Part shown: piece after piece, positions 1-8,123 of the stretch | Numbering within the stretch: the first letter of the stretch is position 1 | How the letters are laid out: each line of letters begins with the position of its first letter | Assembly: GCF_007991655.1 (NCBI RefSeq) | Contig: NZ_BJYT01000005.1 | Location: forward strand, 186,001-250,000 | From: Segetibacter aerophilus | Lineage (GTDB): Bacteria; Bacteroidota; Bacteroidia; Chitinophagales; Chitinophagaceae | Reading direction: 5' to 3' | Length of the DNA: 64,000 nucleotides | Notes under the pieces: model-generated | The model's database searches: none | Seen by the model: the letters and a program-made list of their open reading frames with translations, nothing else | Told to the model about the DNA's origin: nothing | Position numbers and translations under genes: made by a program

Positions 1-695
1 ACTACGCAATTGTAGGCTATCCGGCCTTTATGTTTAAATTGACTGATTACGTACGTGACCCGCAAGGTCGTATTATCGTTGACCGTAATACAGGTTATCC
101 TTCTTTGGATCCAAATTTAAAGACGTTCGGAAATACAATGCCTAAGACTATTCTTGGTCTAGTGCCTTCTATTGCATGGAAAGGTTTAACATTAAATGTA
201 ACTGCTGATTATAGAGGCGGACACCAGGTTTATAACGCGATTGGATCCGACATGGATTTTACCGGAAGTTCTGCCAGAAGTGGAAGCAACAATCGCCAAC
301 GTTTTGTTGTGCCTAATTCAGTGTATGACGACGGAAGCGGAAAATATATAGAGAACACCTCTATACTAACTACAAACGGTGGCTATGGCTTCTATGAGGG
401 TACAAATACCAACAGGGGTATCAATACAAATTATCTTACTAGTGCCGCTGCTTTCAAAATTCGTGAGATTTCTTTGATATACAGTTTACCGACTTCGTTT
501 ATACAAGGCGCTAAATTCCTTAAATCTGCAACGATTGGTTTAACTGCGCGTAACATGTTCACGTTCTTACCAAAGTCTAATCAATGGACTGATCCTGAAT
601 TCAACACAAGCACTGGAAATGGATTAGGAGTAAATACTACAGCCAACTTGCCTCCAAACAGGCTTTATGGTTTCAACGCGGTATTAGTCTTCTAA
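1..695 (+). CDS. SusC/RagA-type TonB-dependent receptor, C-terminal part
   Basis: This is the 3' end of a gene that starts before the window; the frame is open from base 3, ahead of the first ATG at 30. The visible residues are the end of an outer-membrane beta-barrel, with alternating aromatic strands, a late segment resembling SusC C-termini (IGLTARNMFTFLPKSNQWTDPE) and a terminal strand ending in LVF. SusC proteins pair with a SusD lipoprotein and import oligosaccharides or peptides using TonB energy. A SusD-like gene follows after 27 bases, which supports the call. The substrate cannot be inferred because the plug and most of the barrel lie outside the window. Confidence 0.88.
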   Translation, partial: YAIVGYPAFMFKLTDYVRDPQGRIIVDRNTGYPSLDPNLKTFGNTMPKTILGLVPSIAWKGLTLNVTADYRGGHQVYNAIGSDMDFTGSSARSGSNNRQRFVVPNSVYDDGSGKYIENTSILTTNGGYGFYEGTNTNRGINTNYLTSAAAFKIREISLIYSLPTSFIQGAKFLKSATIGLTARNMFTFLPKSNQWTDPEFNTSTGNGLGVNTTANLPPNRLYGFNAVLVF

Positions 696-722
696 TCATC
701 TTAATCGATATAAATATTAAAA

Positions 723-2201
723 ATGAGAAAATATAGTTTATCAATAATAGCAATTGGCCTCGTTATGTTACTCGGCAGTTGTAAAAAGGAATATTTAGAT
801 ATTAACACGGATCCAAACAGGCCAACTGAATCTTCCATTACTCCAGATCTCGCAACTGCAGCCCAGTTAAGCAATGTAGCAGCACAAAATGCGAGTACAT
901 ATGATATGCTTAATCGATGGATGGGTTATTGGAGTGCGTCAGGATCTTTTTCCAGGTCTACAGTTGAGATGAGTTACAACATAACAAACGGTACAATGGC
1001 GGGCTTGTTTGAGAACAGCTATTACATAGTAGGTCAGTTTCGGTCTATTGGAAAAAAAGCTGCCGGACTAAACTGGAAATTCTACCAGGGGATAGCTAAA
1101 ATAATGGAAGCACATGAAATGGCTATCGTGGTAGATTTTTACGGTGATGCTCCTTATTCTACAGCATTTGATTTAGTAGGTAACATCAGGCCAACTTATG
1201 ATAAGGGTGAAGATATCTATAAAACATTAGTACCCTTAGTTGATACTGGTTTGGCACTTATAAAAAGTGCAACAGGTAATGATGCAAATATTGCCACACA
1301 GGATATAGTGTTCAAAGGAAACAAAACAAACTGGGCAAAATTTGCAAATTCGCTAAAACTTCGCTTACTGCTTCATACAACTAAGACAAGTACTTTTAAT
1401 ATTCCAGCGGAAGTTGCAAAAATTGTTGCAGAAGGTTCTGGATTTCTTGGTAATGGAGTAAGCGCTTCTGTTCAACCAGGCTATACAACAGACAAGCCAA
1501 ACCCTTACTATAATGCACATCTTTTCCTTTCTAATGGAAACGAGGCCGATAACTATAATAGGGCTAACAATTTTTCACTTAGTATAATGAATTCATTAGC
1601 TGATCCTAGAGTACAAAAGGTTTACCGTCCGTCAAAAACAGGTAGTGCTTTCAAGGGAACCGATTACGGAGCTGATCCTGTTACTACTAACGGAAGTGAC
1701 AATACTTCCGGACCTGGTCCAGGCCCTGCTTCATCACCTTCAGCACCAATGTGGATAATGACATCTGTTGAAAGCCAATTCCTGGTAGCAGAAGCAACTG
1801 CGAGAGGTTTTCTTTCTGGTGATGCAAAGGCAGCTTATGAAAATGCCGTGCGGGAATCTTTCACTTTTCTTGGTTTAACTGCTGCGCAGGCTAATACATA
1901 TCTTACAAGTTCAGATCCACGCGTCGCATTCCCTGCGGCAGGTACTTTAGATCAGAAGATTTCCACCATCATTTGGCAGAAGTATTTTGCTTTAAATGGC
2001 ATTCAAGCCAACGAGACTTATAACGACTGGAGAAGACTTGGTATAGTGCAGCCACCGTTGTCAATAGCACCTGAAAGAGGTACCAATTTAATCCCAAGAA
2101 GATTACTTTATCCAACTTCAGAATATAGCTATAATGCAGAAACTATTAAGAATGTAGGAACGGTTACACCTTATTCTCCAAAAGTGTTTTGGGATAAATA
2201 A
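723..2201 (+). CDS. SusD/RagB-like nutrient-binding lipoprotein
   Basis: A 492-residue lipoprotein. The N-terminus has a hydrophobic signal ending in a lipobox (LLGSC, Cys20), followed by KKEYLDINTDPN, a typical start of mature SusD-like proteins; the Lys and acidic residues right after the Cys fit surface export in Bacteroidota. The rest is mostly helical, as in the TPR-like SusD fold. It looks closer to the SusD-like_2 type than to classical SusD. It should cap the SusC barrel encoded just upstream and bind the nutrient at the cell surface. It is co-directional with the SusC part (27-base gap) and the next lipoprotein (27-base gap), so one operon is likely. Substrate unknown. Confidence 0.9.
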   Translation: MRKYSLSIIAIGLVMLLGSCKKEYLDINTDPNRPTESSITPDLATAAQLSNVAAQNASTYDMLNRWMGYWSASGSFSRSTVEMSYNITNGTMAGLFENSYYIVGQFRSIGKKAAGLNWKFYQGIAKIMEAHEMAIVVDFYGDAPYSTAFDLVGNIRPTYDKGEDIYKTLVPLVDTGLALIKSATGNDANIATQDIVFKGNKTNWAKFANSLKLRLLLHTTKTSTFNIPAEVAKIVAEGSGFLGNGVSASVQPGYTTDKPNPYYNAHLFLSNGNEADNYNRANNFSLSIMNSLADPRVQKVYRPSKTGSAFKGTDYGADPVTTNGSDNTSGPGPGPASSPSAPMWIMTSVESQFLVAEATARGFLSGDAKAAYENAVRESFTFLGLTAAQANTYLTSSDPRVAFPAAGTLDQKISTIIWQKYFALNGIQANETYNDWRRLGIVQPPLSIAPERGTNLIPRRLLYPTSEYSYNAETIKNVGTVTPYSPKVFWDK

Positions 2202-2228
2202 TAAACTTGAATAATCTAAATAAGAAAA

Positions 2229-3167
2229 ATGAAAAAAATATTTTTTAATAGTCTTTTGTTAATCCTCTCGATCTCTGTTACTTTAAGTTCATGTCTTAAA
2301 GATGCCGGATACGATAAAGGATTATATGGAGCGATCAGGGATACAGAAGGTAAGAAATATGTTTCTGTTGGAATAGGAGGACTTCAAAACTTCTCTAAGT
2401 CAAGTATCTTAATTAATACACAGAAAGACAGCGCAATAACTGTAGATGTAACTATTAACCTGGATTACGCGGCAAAAACAACAGAGCCGCAATCTGTTAA
2501 AATAGGCATTGACAACTCTAAGATTGCTGGTTATAATTCAGCCAACAGTAAGAATTTTCAGCCAGTTACGACTGAGATGGTAAAACTGGGTAGTACAGAT
2601 TTGACTATACCGGCAGGTGCAAGTTCTGTAACTACAAAACTTACCATTAATCAAGCGAAGTTTGACCCTGCTACCAGTTATTTGATACCGATTACAATAC
2701 TTGATGCTCCAGGTGCTACCTTGAGTAGTAACTTAAATACCAGATATTATAATATTATAGGTAACCCCCTTGCAGGTAACTATACTGTTGTTGGAACCAG
2801 GTATAACTATACCGGTACAATCGGTTACAGTTGTGGTGCTCCTATTCCAACTGGCTATGGATCCACTGCAGCAAGTCCTTCCCCAAAATTAGCAAGGCCG
2901 GTAGATGATAAAACTATCTCAATAGATTACGCTAACCTTGGGGGAAGTGGATATCAATATTTAATTAGCATTGATCCCAATAATCCTAATAATGCCATTG
3001 TTAAATCTAATGCTACTCTCTTAGAAGGTTTACCTGTTGTCAATTATTGTGTACATACTTATAATCCTGCTACTAAGCAGTTTCATATTGTATCCCTATA
3101 TAACAACGGTGCTGGAGGCTCAGGCGGTTCTGACCGTATAATAGACGAGGTATTTACAAAACAGTAA
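2229..3167 (+). CDS. DUF1735-type surface lipoprotein
   Basis: A 312-residue lipoprotein with signal peptide and lipobox (TLSSC, Cys22). The N-terminal half has the beta-rich pattern of DUF1735 / BT_3987-like domains, including a stretch on how residues are spaced in 'tIPAGASSVTTKLTI' and a 'YLIPITI' strand that recur in this family. The C-terminal half is glycine-rich and not recognised. Such proteins are commonly encoded after SusC/SusD pairs and are thought to be extra surface binding proteins. It is the last gene before a strong terminator at 3189-3214, so it closes the SusC/SusD operon. The family call rests on pattern recognition of the N-terminal half. Confidence 0.75.
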   Translation: MKKIFFNSLLLILSISVTLSSCLKDAGYDKGLYGAIRDTEGKKYVSVGIGGLQNFSKSSILINTQKDSAITVDVTINLDYAAKTTEPQSVKIGIDNSKIAGYNSANSKNFQPVTTEMVKLGSTDLTIPAGASSVTTKLTINQAKFDPATSYLIPITILDAPGATLSSNLNTRYYNIIGNPLAGNYTVVGTRYNYTGTIGYSCGAPIPTGYGSTAASPSPKLARPVDDKTISIDYANLGGSGYQYLISIDPNNPNNAIVKSNATLLEGLPVVNYCVHTYNPATKQFHIVSLYNNGAGGSGGSDRIIDEVFTKQ

Positions 3168-3188
3168 ATATTGTATAAATGAAAAGAA

Positions 3189-3214
3189 AACCACCCATAA
3201 TTGGGTGGTTTTTT
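3189..3214 (+). terminator. Rho-independent terminator of SusC/SusD/DUF1735 operon
   Basis: A perfect 9-bp stem (3189-3197 with 3202-3210, sequence AACCACCCA) has a 4-base loop and runs into a T-tract to 3214. It lies 21 bases after the lipoprotein stop. Confidence 0.92.
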
Positions 3215-3281
3215 ATTGCTGGAAATTGGTGTTAAGGCGGAAAATGTTTATAAAAACCGTAGTATTATTTTCAATGAAAAA

Positions 3282-4034
3282 ATGTTTCCTTTTTGGTTAT
3301 ATTTAATAAAAAAAGTTTTGAGAAGTCTTATTATTAATGTCAAAAAAATAGTTGTTGTCCTGGGCGTTTTGTTTCTGATCTGTGATCACGTATTTAGCCA
3401 GGTGGACCCCGTTGGCAGTTTCAATCGGCATGTTTTTGAGAAATGGACAGGAGATTACTTGCGGATTGGGGCATTTAAAGTTAAAGGGTCGCCATACTTA
3501 TTAGGAGAGGCTTTCCCGGGTGTGATAACTTATAAGGATGGTAAGACGGTAACTGACGAAAAAATTCTCTACGACCTCTACAACCAGAAAGCCGGAATTG
3601 ATATCAAAAAAGAAATATTTGAAAGAGATATTCCAATTGAAAGTTTTGTCATGAGTCTTCCCGAGCACATGGGCAAGCAGAAGCTTTTGTTCCATAGCGG
3701 ATTCGTATATGGGAAGCCTGAAATGAAGGGTTATCTGAACGTATTGGAGGACGGGAAAAAAGCGACGCTTCTTAAGCAATTTAAAATCAGATTGATTGCT
3801 GATCCTATTAATAATATGGATAAGAGTTTGAAGGTTTTTGAGCAGTATAGTGAATATTATATTTATTTGAAAGGTGACAAAACGCTACATAGTATTAAAC
3901 CCAGGAAAAAAGACATTTTAAAAGAATTTGGCGATGATCCTTTCATTAAAAGTTATACTACCAACAGAGAGATTGATTTCTCTAAAGAAGCGGAGCTGGT
4001 CATCTTGATTAATAGTTATAATAACAACCTGTAG
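3282..4034 (+). CDS. Secreted protein of unknown function
   Basis: I do not recognise this protein. The frame is open back to a TTG at 3201, but that codon lies inside the terminator stem, so it is not a credible start. The first ATG in frame is at 3282; a TTG at 3318 would give a tidier signal peptide (RSLIINVKK, then IVVVLGVLFLICDHVFS, with cleavage before QVDP). The mature part of about 220 residues is mixed charged and aromatic, without cysteine motifs or membrane segments, and ends in a run of Asn. It stands alone between the terminator and the DUF3467 gene. A secreted or periplasmic location is the only supported inference. Confidence 0.6.
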   Translation: MFPFWLYLIKKVLRSLIINVKKIVVVLGVLFLICDHVFSQVDPVGSFNRHVFEKWTGDYLRIGAFKVKGSPYLLGEAFPGVITYKDGKTVTDEKILYDLYNQKAGIDIKKEIFERDIPIESFVMSLPEHMGKQKLLFHSGFVYGKPEMKGYLNVLEDGKKATLLKQFKIRLIADPINNMDKSLKVFEQYSEYYIYLKGDKTLHSIKPRKKDILKEFGDDPFIKSYTTNREIDFSKEAELVILINSYNNNL

Positions 4035-4074
4035 AACAGAATTAAGTCTCTCGGTCACGGGCAACGATTATGGA

Positions 4075-4102
4075 TTTGTAACAACATGTTTCTTTACATT
4101 TG
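4075..4102 (+). promoter_or_regulatory. Bacteroidota-type promoter before the DUF3467 gene
   Basis: TTTG at 4075-4078 and TACATTTG at 4095-4102 match the -33 and -7 (TAnnTTTG) elements used by the major sigma factor of Bacteroidota. The 16-base spacer is slightly short. The ATG follows 16 bases later. Confidence 0.55.
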
Positions 4103-4118
4103 CTACCAAATTTAAAAC

Positions 4119-4430
4119 ATGGCTGACCAACAAGCTCCCAACCAAATAAATATTGAGATAAGCGAAGAAGTTGCCGAAGGAACTTATGCTAATCTCGCTA
4201 TTATTACTCATAGCCATGCAGAATTTGTAATAGATTTTGTTAGCGTAATGCCGGGGACTCCAAAGAGCAAAGTAAAGAGCCGCATTATTTTTACTCCAAT
4301 GCATGCCAAACGTTTCCTAAAAGCGCTTGAAGACAATGTCAATCGTTACGAGGCCGCTAACGGTACGATACAAGATTTGGAGCAGGTCGAGATCCCTTTA
4401 AACTTCGGGGGACCTACTGCACAAGCCTAA
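4119..4430 (+). CDS. DUF3467 family protein
   Basis: A 103-residue soluble protein matching the DUF3467 pattern: a short N-terminal tail, then INIEISEEVAEGTYANLAIITHSHAEFVIDF, a 'PG.PK..V.SRIIFTPMHAKRFL.AL..N' core and a C-terminal acidic helix. The segment 'VMPGTPKSKVKSRI' is characteristic. The function of this family is unknown; it is widespread in Bacteroidota. It has its own promoter and ends 6 bases from the stop of the convergent radical SAM gene, so there is no room for a separate terminator between them. Confidence 0.88.
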   Translation: MADQQAPNQINIEISEEVAEGTYANLAIITHSHAEFVIDFVSVMPGTPKSKVKSRIIFTPMHAKRFLKALEDNVNRYEAANGTIQDLEQVEIPLNFGGPTAQA

Positions 4431-4436
4431 TTCAAC

Positions 4437-5498
4437 CTAAGTTACTGCGCCTCCACAACTTGAGCCAGCACCGGCCGCGCAACCATAGCAATGTTGATTA
4501 ACTATGATTTCTCGGTCGCCTAATTCCGAACTGCTGAATTTAGAAATGTGCTTCGCAGAAGAACTAACTTTAAGATCGAGCATTTGGTTAAAGTCGCAGT
4601 CATATAGAAAGCCATCCCATCCAATTGAAATTGTGTTTCTACACATAACATTTGCTGCTGCAACAGGGTTGAAAGCAGCTACTAGCTTCTCCATATATTT
4701 TTCGTAATTGCCGCTATTTAGCAGGTAATTCAGGTATCGACTAATGGGCAAGTTGGTAATGGTAAACAGGTTGTTGAATACAATTCCAAAGTCTTTTAAT
4801 AAAGCATCTTTATATTCAAGTTCGAGGCTCGCCTGGTTGGGTGGAAGAAAAGCACCTGCGGGATTGTAAACAAGGTTTAAAATCAGGCCGGAATTCGGTT
4901 GTCCATATCCAACACTATTAAGCATTTTTAAGGCTTTTATTGAATCCTCGAAAACTCCGTCGCCCCGCTGCCTGTCTGTTCTTTCGCGGGAATAGGAGGG
5001 AAGCGACGATACTACTTCCACTCGATGTAATTTAAAGAACTCAGGAAGGTCGTTGAAACGCTTATTAGCAAGAATGATTGTAAGGTTGCAGCGTACAATA
5101 ATATGTCGTCCAAGTGCTTTTATGTTCTCTACAAACCAGCGGAAATCAGGATTTAGTTCAGGTGCGCCGCCTGTCAAATCAACTATGCCTATAGATGGGT
5201 TTTGAACCAATGCATCAATACATAGTTGCATCGTTTCCTTCGTCATAATTTCTTTTCGATCAGGGCCTGCATCTACGTGGCAATGTTTGCAAACCTGGTT
5301 ACACATTTTGCCAACATTAACCTGGAAAATTTGAAGATCGGTTGGGCGTAAAGGAAACAATCCAGCTCTTTCCAAGTTCTGCTGAAAAGGAATGAGCCTG
5401 TATAAATTGTGGTTATCGCTTTCCAATAACTCCACCTGGTATTGTGCGTCTGCTAATATGTTTCCTTTAGCTTTTAACGATTTTGTGTCCTTTATCAT
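4437..5498 (-). CDS. arsS: ArsS-like radical SAM protein (arsenosugar biosynthesis family)
   Basis: A 353-residue radical SAM enzyme. The CxxxCxxC cluster motif is at Cys66, Cys70 and Cys73 (MCNQVCKHCHVDAGPDR), followed by a GAPELNP segment. The C-terminal DUF3641-like domain carries more cysteines: the 'CRNTISIGWDGFLYDCDFNQML' region and the tail CYGCAAGAGSSCGG (Cys337, Cys340, Cys348). This layout is that of the radical SAM/Cys-rich family named ArsS, which joins a 5'-deoxyadenosyl group to methylated arsenic. Some family members are selenoproteins; here all tail positions are Cys. The partner methyltransferase ArsM is not in the window, so the arsenic role is inferred from family only. It is co-directional with the DUF547 gene upstream (38-base gap). 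Confidence 0.8.
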   Translation of the reverse strand: MIKDTKSLKAKGNILADAQYQVELLESDNHNLYRLIPFQQNLERAGLFPLRPTDLQIFQVNVGKMCNQVCKHCHVDAGPDRKEIMTKETMQLCIDALVQNPSIGIVDLTGGAPELNPDFRWFVENIKALGRHIIVRCNLTIILANKRFNDLPEFFKLHRVEVVSSLPSYSRERTDRQRGDGVFEDSIKALKMLNSVGYGQPNSGLILNLVYNPAGAFLPPNQASLELEYKDALLKDFGIVFNNLFTITNLPISRYLNYLLNSGNYEKYMEKLVAAFNPVAAANVMCRNTISIGWDGFLYDCDFNQMLDLKVSSSAKHISKFSSSELGDREIIVNQHCYGCAAGAGSSCGGAVT

Positions 5499-5536
5499 TT
5501 TTACCTCAATATCGATTTAATATTTTTCCAACCCTT

Positions 5537-6319
5537 TTATTCGGCCTTGTAATTCTCCAGAAAAAGGTTCCAATTATACTTTTTAAACTCGATCGCCGGC
5601 TGCTTACTTTTCGGTATAATTTCTAGCTGATGCAATAGTTCTAACATTTTTTTCTTGCCGCCAAAGTCCTTCCTGAACCAACCCATAGTTGCCGGCAGGG
5701 CCACACGGTTTTCTTTTTCGTTGTATTCAGCTTCGCCTTGCAAATACACCCTGGTCGCCATGTTCAATTGCTTGTCTAACTGTTCAGGATTGTAAAAGGC
5801 AATTGGCGGACAGCTTTTCGCACCGCAGTTTAATGAAAAGTGAATCCTGTAATCCAGGCTGTCAACTCTTTGTTTTTTCTCGAATGAAGAAGGAAACAAT
5901 TTGTTGATATACCCCAAACTCCATTTCACTTTTGAATGTCTTAAAACACCATGTTCAATGTCGTCGAGGCTTAACTTTTGACCGGCGATGTTAATTTGTT
6001 TGTCTCCAAACAATGAACCTCGGTTCTTGTACTTATCGGGGTTTTTCGTAAGGATAACCTGGGTAAAAGCGTTATAAATATTTATCCAAAAAGTTTTTTT
6101 ATAAGTGTCATTAGTAAGTTGGCTCGTAAGGTCACCTTCTGTTATGCGCTCAATTACTTTTACAAGCGAGTCTGTTGGTTCACGGGTCTTTGCCTGTAGT
6201 AATAATTGTTGTGATGTTTCAATAATATTTACTCCCTGAAACTTGCCATCAACTTTTTCCCCGGCCAATCCGCGCATGATTAATAAAGTTAATAAAATTA
6301 TATGGGCCGTTATTTTCAT
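5537..6319 (-). CDS. DUF547 domain protein, secreted
   Basis: About 260 residues from the preferred ATG at 6319-6317, which gives a clean signal peptide (MKITAHIILLTLLIMRGLAG). The frame is open to 6367 but the extra 16 residues would precede the signal. The body matches DUF547: FWINIYNAFTQVIL, a 'DDIEHGVLRH' segment and HFSLNCGAKSCPPIAFY with two cysteines. The fold of DUF547 has been compared with papain-like or peptidoglycan-acting enzymes, but no function is established. The gene sits 38 bases upstream of the ArsS-like gene in the same direction, so the two are probably co-transcribed; DUF547 genes next to ArsS-type genes are a recurring arrangement to my knowledge. Confidence 0.85.
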   Translation of the reverse strand: MKITAHIILLTLLIMRGLAGEKVDGKFQGVNIIETSQQLLLQAKTREPTDSLVKVIERITEGDLTSQLTNDTYKKTFWINIYNAFTQVILTKNPDKYKNRGSLFGDKQINIAGQKLSLDDIEHGVLRHSKVKWSLGYINKLFPSSFEKKQRVDSLDYRIHFSLNCGAKSCPPIAFYNPEQLDKQLNMATRVYLQGEAEYNEKENRVALPATMGWFRKDFGGKKKMLELLHQLEIIPKSKQPAIEFKKYNWNLFLENYKAE

Positions 6320-6720
6320 AGTAAAAATTACGGGAGATTCGGCGGAAAAGATTTTTTCAGTTTTCAAAGATTTACTAATAAAAATGTTGAAAGTTCATAG
6401 GCTAAGGGCAAGGATAGGAACTCATACTAATTCTATCTGGCAAGTAGTGTAAACGGAAAAAGCCGGCTTAAATCACCACTGCTTTACCTAAGGAAACGTG
6501 CAGTAAGTTTTTTAGATCACCAAGAACGAGCCCATGTGGGTCTAGGAAAGTTTCAGGTAGCTAACGAAAATAGGAGAGAGGTGCTAGTTCGTTCTTCAAC
6601 GAGAAGCTGCTGTTTCGGAGCAAGTCGTTTACCCGTTGTTGCTTTTCAATCTGGAAAGAAGTTATGCAACGGGAGCTAGTATTTGATTTGGTTCAAGCAT
6701 CTTTTCATTGTGGTTCTTTT

Positions 6721-6740
6721 GTTGTGTCACACCCTTCAAC
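6721..6740 (-). repeat. Dispersed repeat core, GTGACACAAC type (left arm of pair)
   Basis: On the minus strand the core reads GTTGAAGGGTGTGACACAAC, followed by AAAAG. A hairpin after it is not convincing in this copy. It faces the copy at 6789 across a 48-base spacer. Confidence 0.65.
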
Positions 6741-6788
6741 CGCATATTCTCAAAGCAGCAAAAACAGGCTGAATTTGTTTAAACTAAG

Positions 6789-6831
6789 GTACAAGAGTGC
6801 GACGCAACAAAAGCATTATAGCATTACCAAC
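6789..6831 (+). repeat. Dispersed repeat, GCGACGCAAC type (right arm of pair)
   Basis: The core GTACAAGAGTGCGACGCAAC occupies 6789-6808. A weak inverted repeat follows within about 25 bases (AGCATT, loop ACC, AACGCT, one mismatch). This copy matches the family consensus exactly. Confidence 0.7.
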
Positions 6832-6886
6832 GCTGGGTTAATAAATCATACATATTGGAAAGGAATCAAATTGTGCTTTGGTGAAA

Positions 6887-7996
6887 CTAAGTCGCCAGAA
6901 ACTGGTCGTGAATAAAATCTGCCACGGAAACGAGACTATTAGTTTCTTTAAATACAGCTAGCTGACGGTCGGCGCCCGTGCCATTTTCAAGCATTTTATG
7001 TACGTGGGCAATGGCATGCCTGCTTCCCAGCTGGTCTACTACGTCGTCAACGAAATCGAGTAACTCGTAAATTAGCACGCGCGTGTTTACCTCTGACTCT
7101 TTTCCGAAATCTATCATTGTTCCATCAATACCATATCTGCCAGCGCGCCATTTATTTTCATTAATCAGCAGGCGAGAGTACATGATAAAATTTAAGTTTT
7201 TACTACGAAGCAGGTAAAGCTTCGCACAGATGGCCTGGAACAAAGCAGCAATAGCGATCGTTTCATTAATCGTCATTGGTACATCACAAATGCGAAATTC
7301 AACCGTATTAAAAAACGGATGAACTCTTAAATCCCACCAGATCTTTTTAGCGTTGTCGATACAATTGGTCTTTACAAGCAGTTTTATATAACTGTCATAA
7401 GCCTCTATACTTTCGAAAAAGTCAGGTATACCGGTGCGGGGAAACTTGTCAAATACCTTTGTTCGAAATGATTTATAACCTGTTAGCCTGCCCTCCCAAA
7501 AGGGAGAGTTCGTGCTGAGTGCATACACGTGCGGAAGAAAATAACGGGCAGAATTAGCAATATGAATGGCCATTTCGCGGCTCTCCATTCCCACATGCAC
7601 GTGTAGACCGAAAATAAGATTGCTGCGTGCAGCCTCCTGCAATTCATTAACTATCGCGTTGTACCGCGCGTGGTCAGTAATTAGTTGTCGTTCCCAATGG
7701 CTAAAAGGGTGTGTACCCGATGCACCCACCCATAATCCCAGGTCTCCCGCAATGTGCGAGATGGTATTTCTTAGCGTCGTTACGTCGCGTAATGCAACGT
7801 CTATATTTTCGCAAATATCAGTGCCTACTTCAACCACTGCCTGGTGCATCTCGGCCTTTACCTGGTCGCGAATAACCTTTTGGCCCTCAGAAACGATTTT
7901 CTGTTCGTGACTTTTCAATTCACGCGACTGTGGATCCATAACCATGTATTCTTCCTCTATACCTAAAGTAAAGTGCTTATAATTGATTGGTCCCAT
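6887..7996 (-). CDS. YbdK/GCS2-family carboxylate-amine ligase
   Basis: A 369-residue protein of the glutamate-cysteine ligase family 2 (GCS2). The N-terminal LGIEEEYMVMDP is the hallmark nucleotide and metal site of the family, and IFGLHVHVGM, 'FRICDVPMT' and 'NKWRAGRYGIDG' are further conserved blocks. E. coli YbdK, the nearest known relative, has only weak glutamate-cysteine ligase activity, so the natural substrates are uncertain. The enzyme should couple ATP cleavage to amide-bond formation in the cytoplasm. An ATP-grasp gene lies 127 bases upstream in the same direction and an esterase gene is divergent from that one, suggesting a small amide or peptide-like product, but this is inference. 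Confidence 0.87.
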   Translation of the reverse strand: MGPINYKHFTLGIEEEYMVMDPQSRELKSHEQKIVSEGQKVIRDQVKAEMHQAVVEVGTDICENIDVALRDVTTLRNTISHIAGDLGLWVGASGTHPFSHWERQLITDHARYNAIVNELQEAARSNLIFGLHVHVGMESREMAIHIANSARYFLPHVYALSTNSPFWEGRLTGYKSFRTKVFDKFPRTGIPDFFESIEAYDSYIKLLVKTNCIDNAKKIWWDLRVHPFFNTVEFRICDVPMTINETIAIAALFQAICAKLYLLRSKNLNFIMYSRLLINENKWRAGRYGIDGTMIDFGKESEVNTRVLIYELLDFVDDVVDQLGSRHAIAHVHKMLENGTGADRQLAVFKETNSLVSVADFIHDQFLAT

Positions 7997-8123
7997 AGTT
8001 ACTAATGTGAAAATTTAAAAATGTGAAGATTTGAAAATGTATCTGCTTCGCGCTAACTCGTGGTCAATTCATTTCTTTTCCAAAAACTGAGACATTGAGA
8101 TATTGAGTTATTTTCAAATTGGT

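Larger units (their letters stand above)
6320..6886. other. 567-base region without a gene, holding a head-to-head repeat pair
   Basis: It lies between the start of the DUF547 gene and the stop of the carboxylate-amine ligase gene, both on the minus strand. The only clear structure is two copies of the short dispersed repeat in opposite orientation (6721-6740 minus, 6789-6808 plus). The small open frames here have no recognisable protein features and I see no tRNA or terminator. Confidence 0.6.

Noticed and set aside
3201-3281. TTG-started N-terminal extension of the unknown secreted protein
   Set aside because: The start codon lies inside the stem of the preceding terminator, and the extension precedes the signal peptide without protein-like features.
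6664-6915. 83-residue open frame in the 6.3-6.9 kb gap
   Set aside because: It runs through both repeat copies and into the 3' end of the opposite-strand ligase gene, with no recognisable domain.
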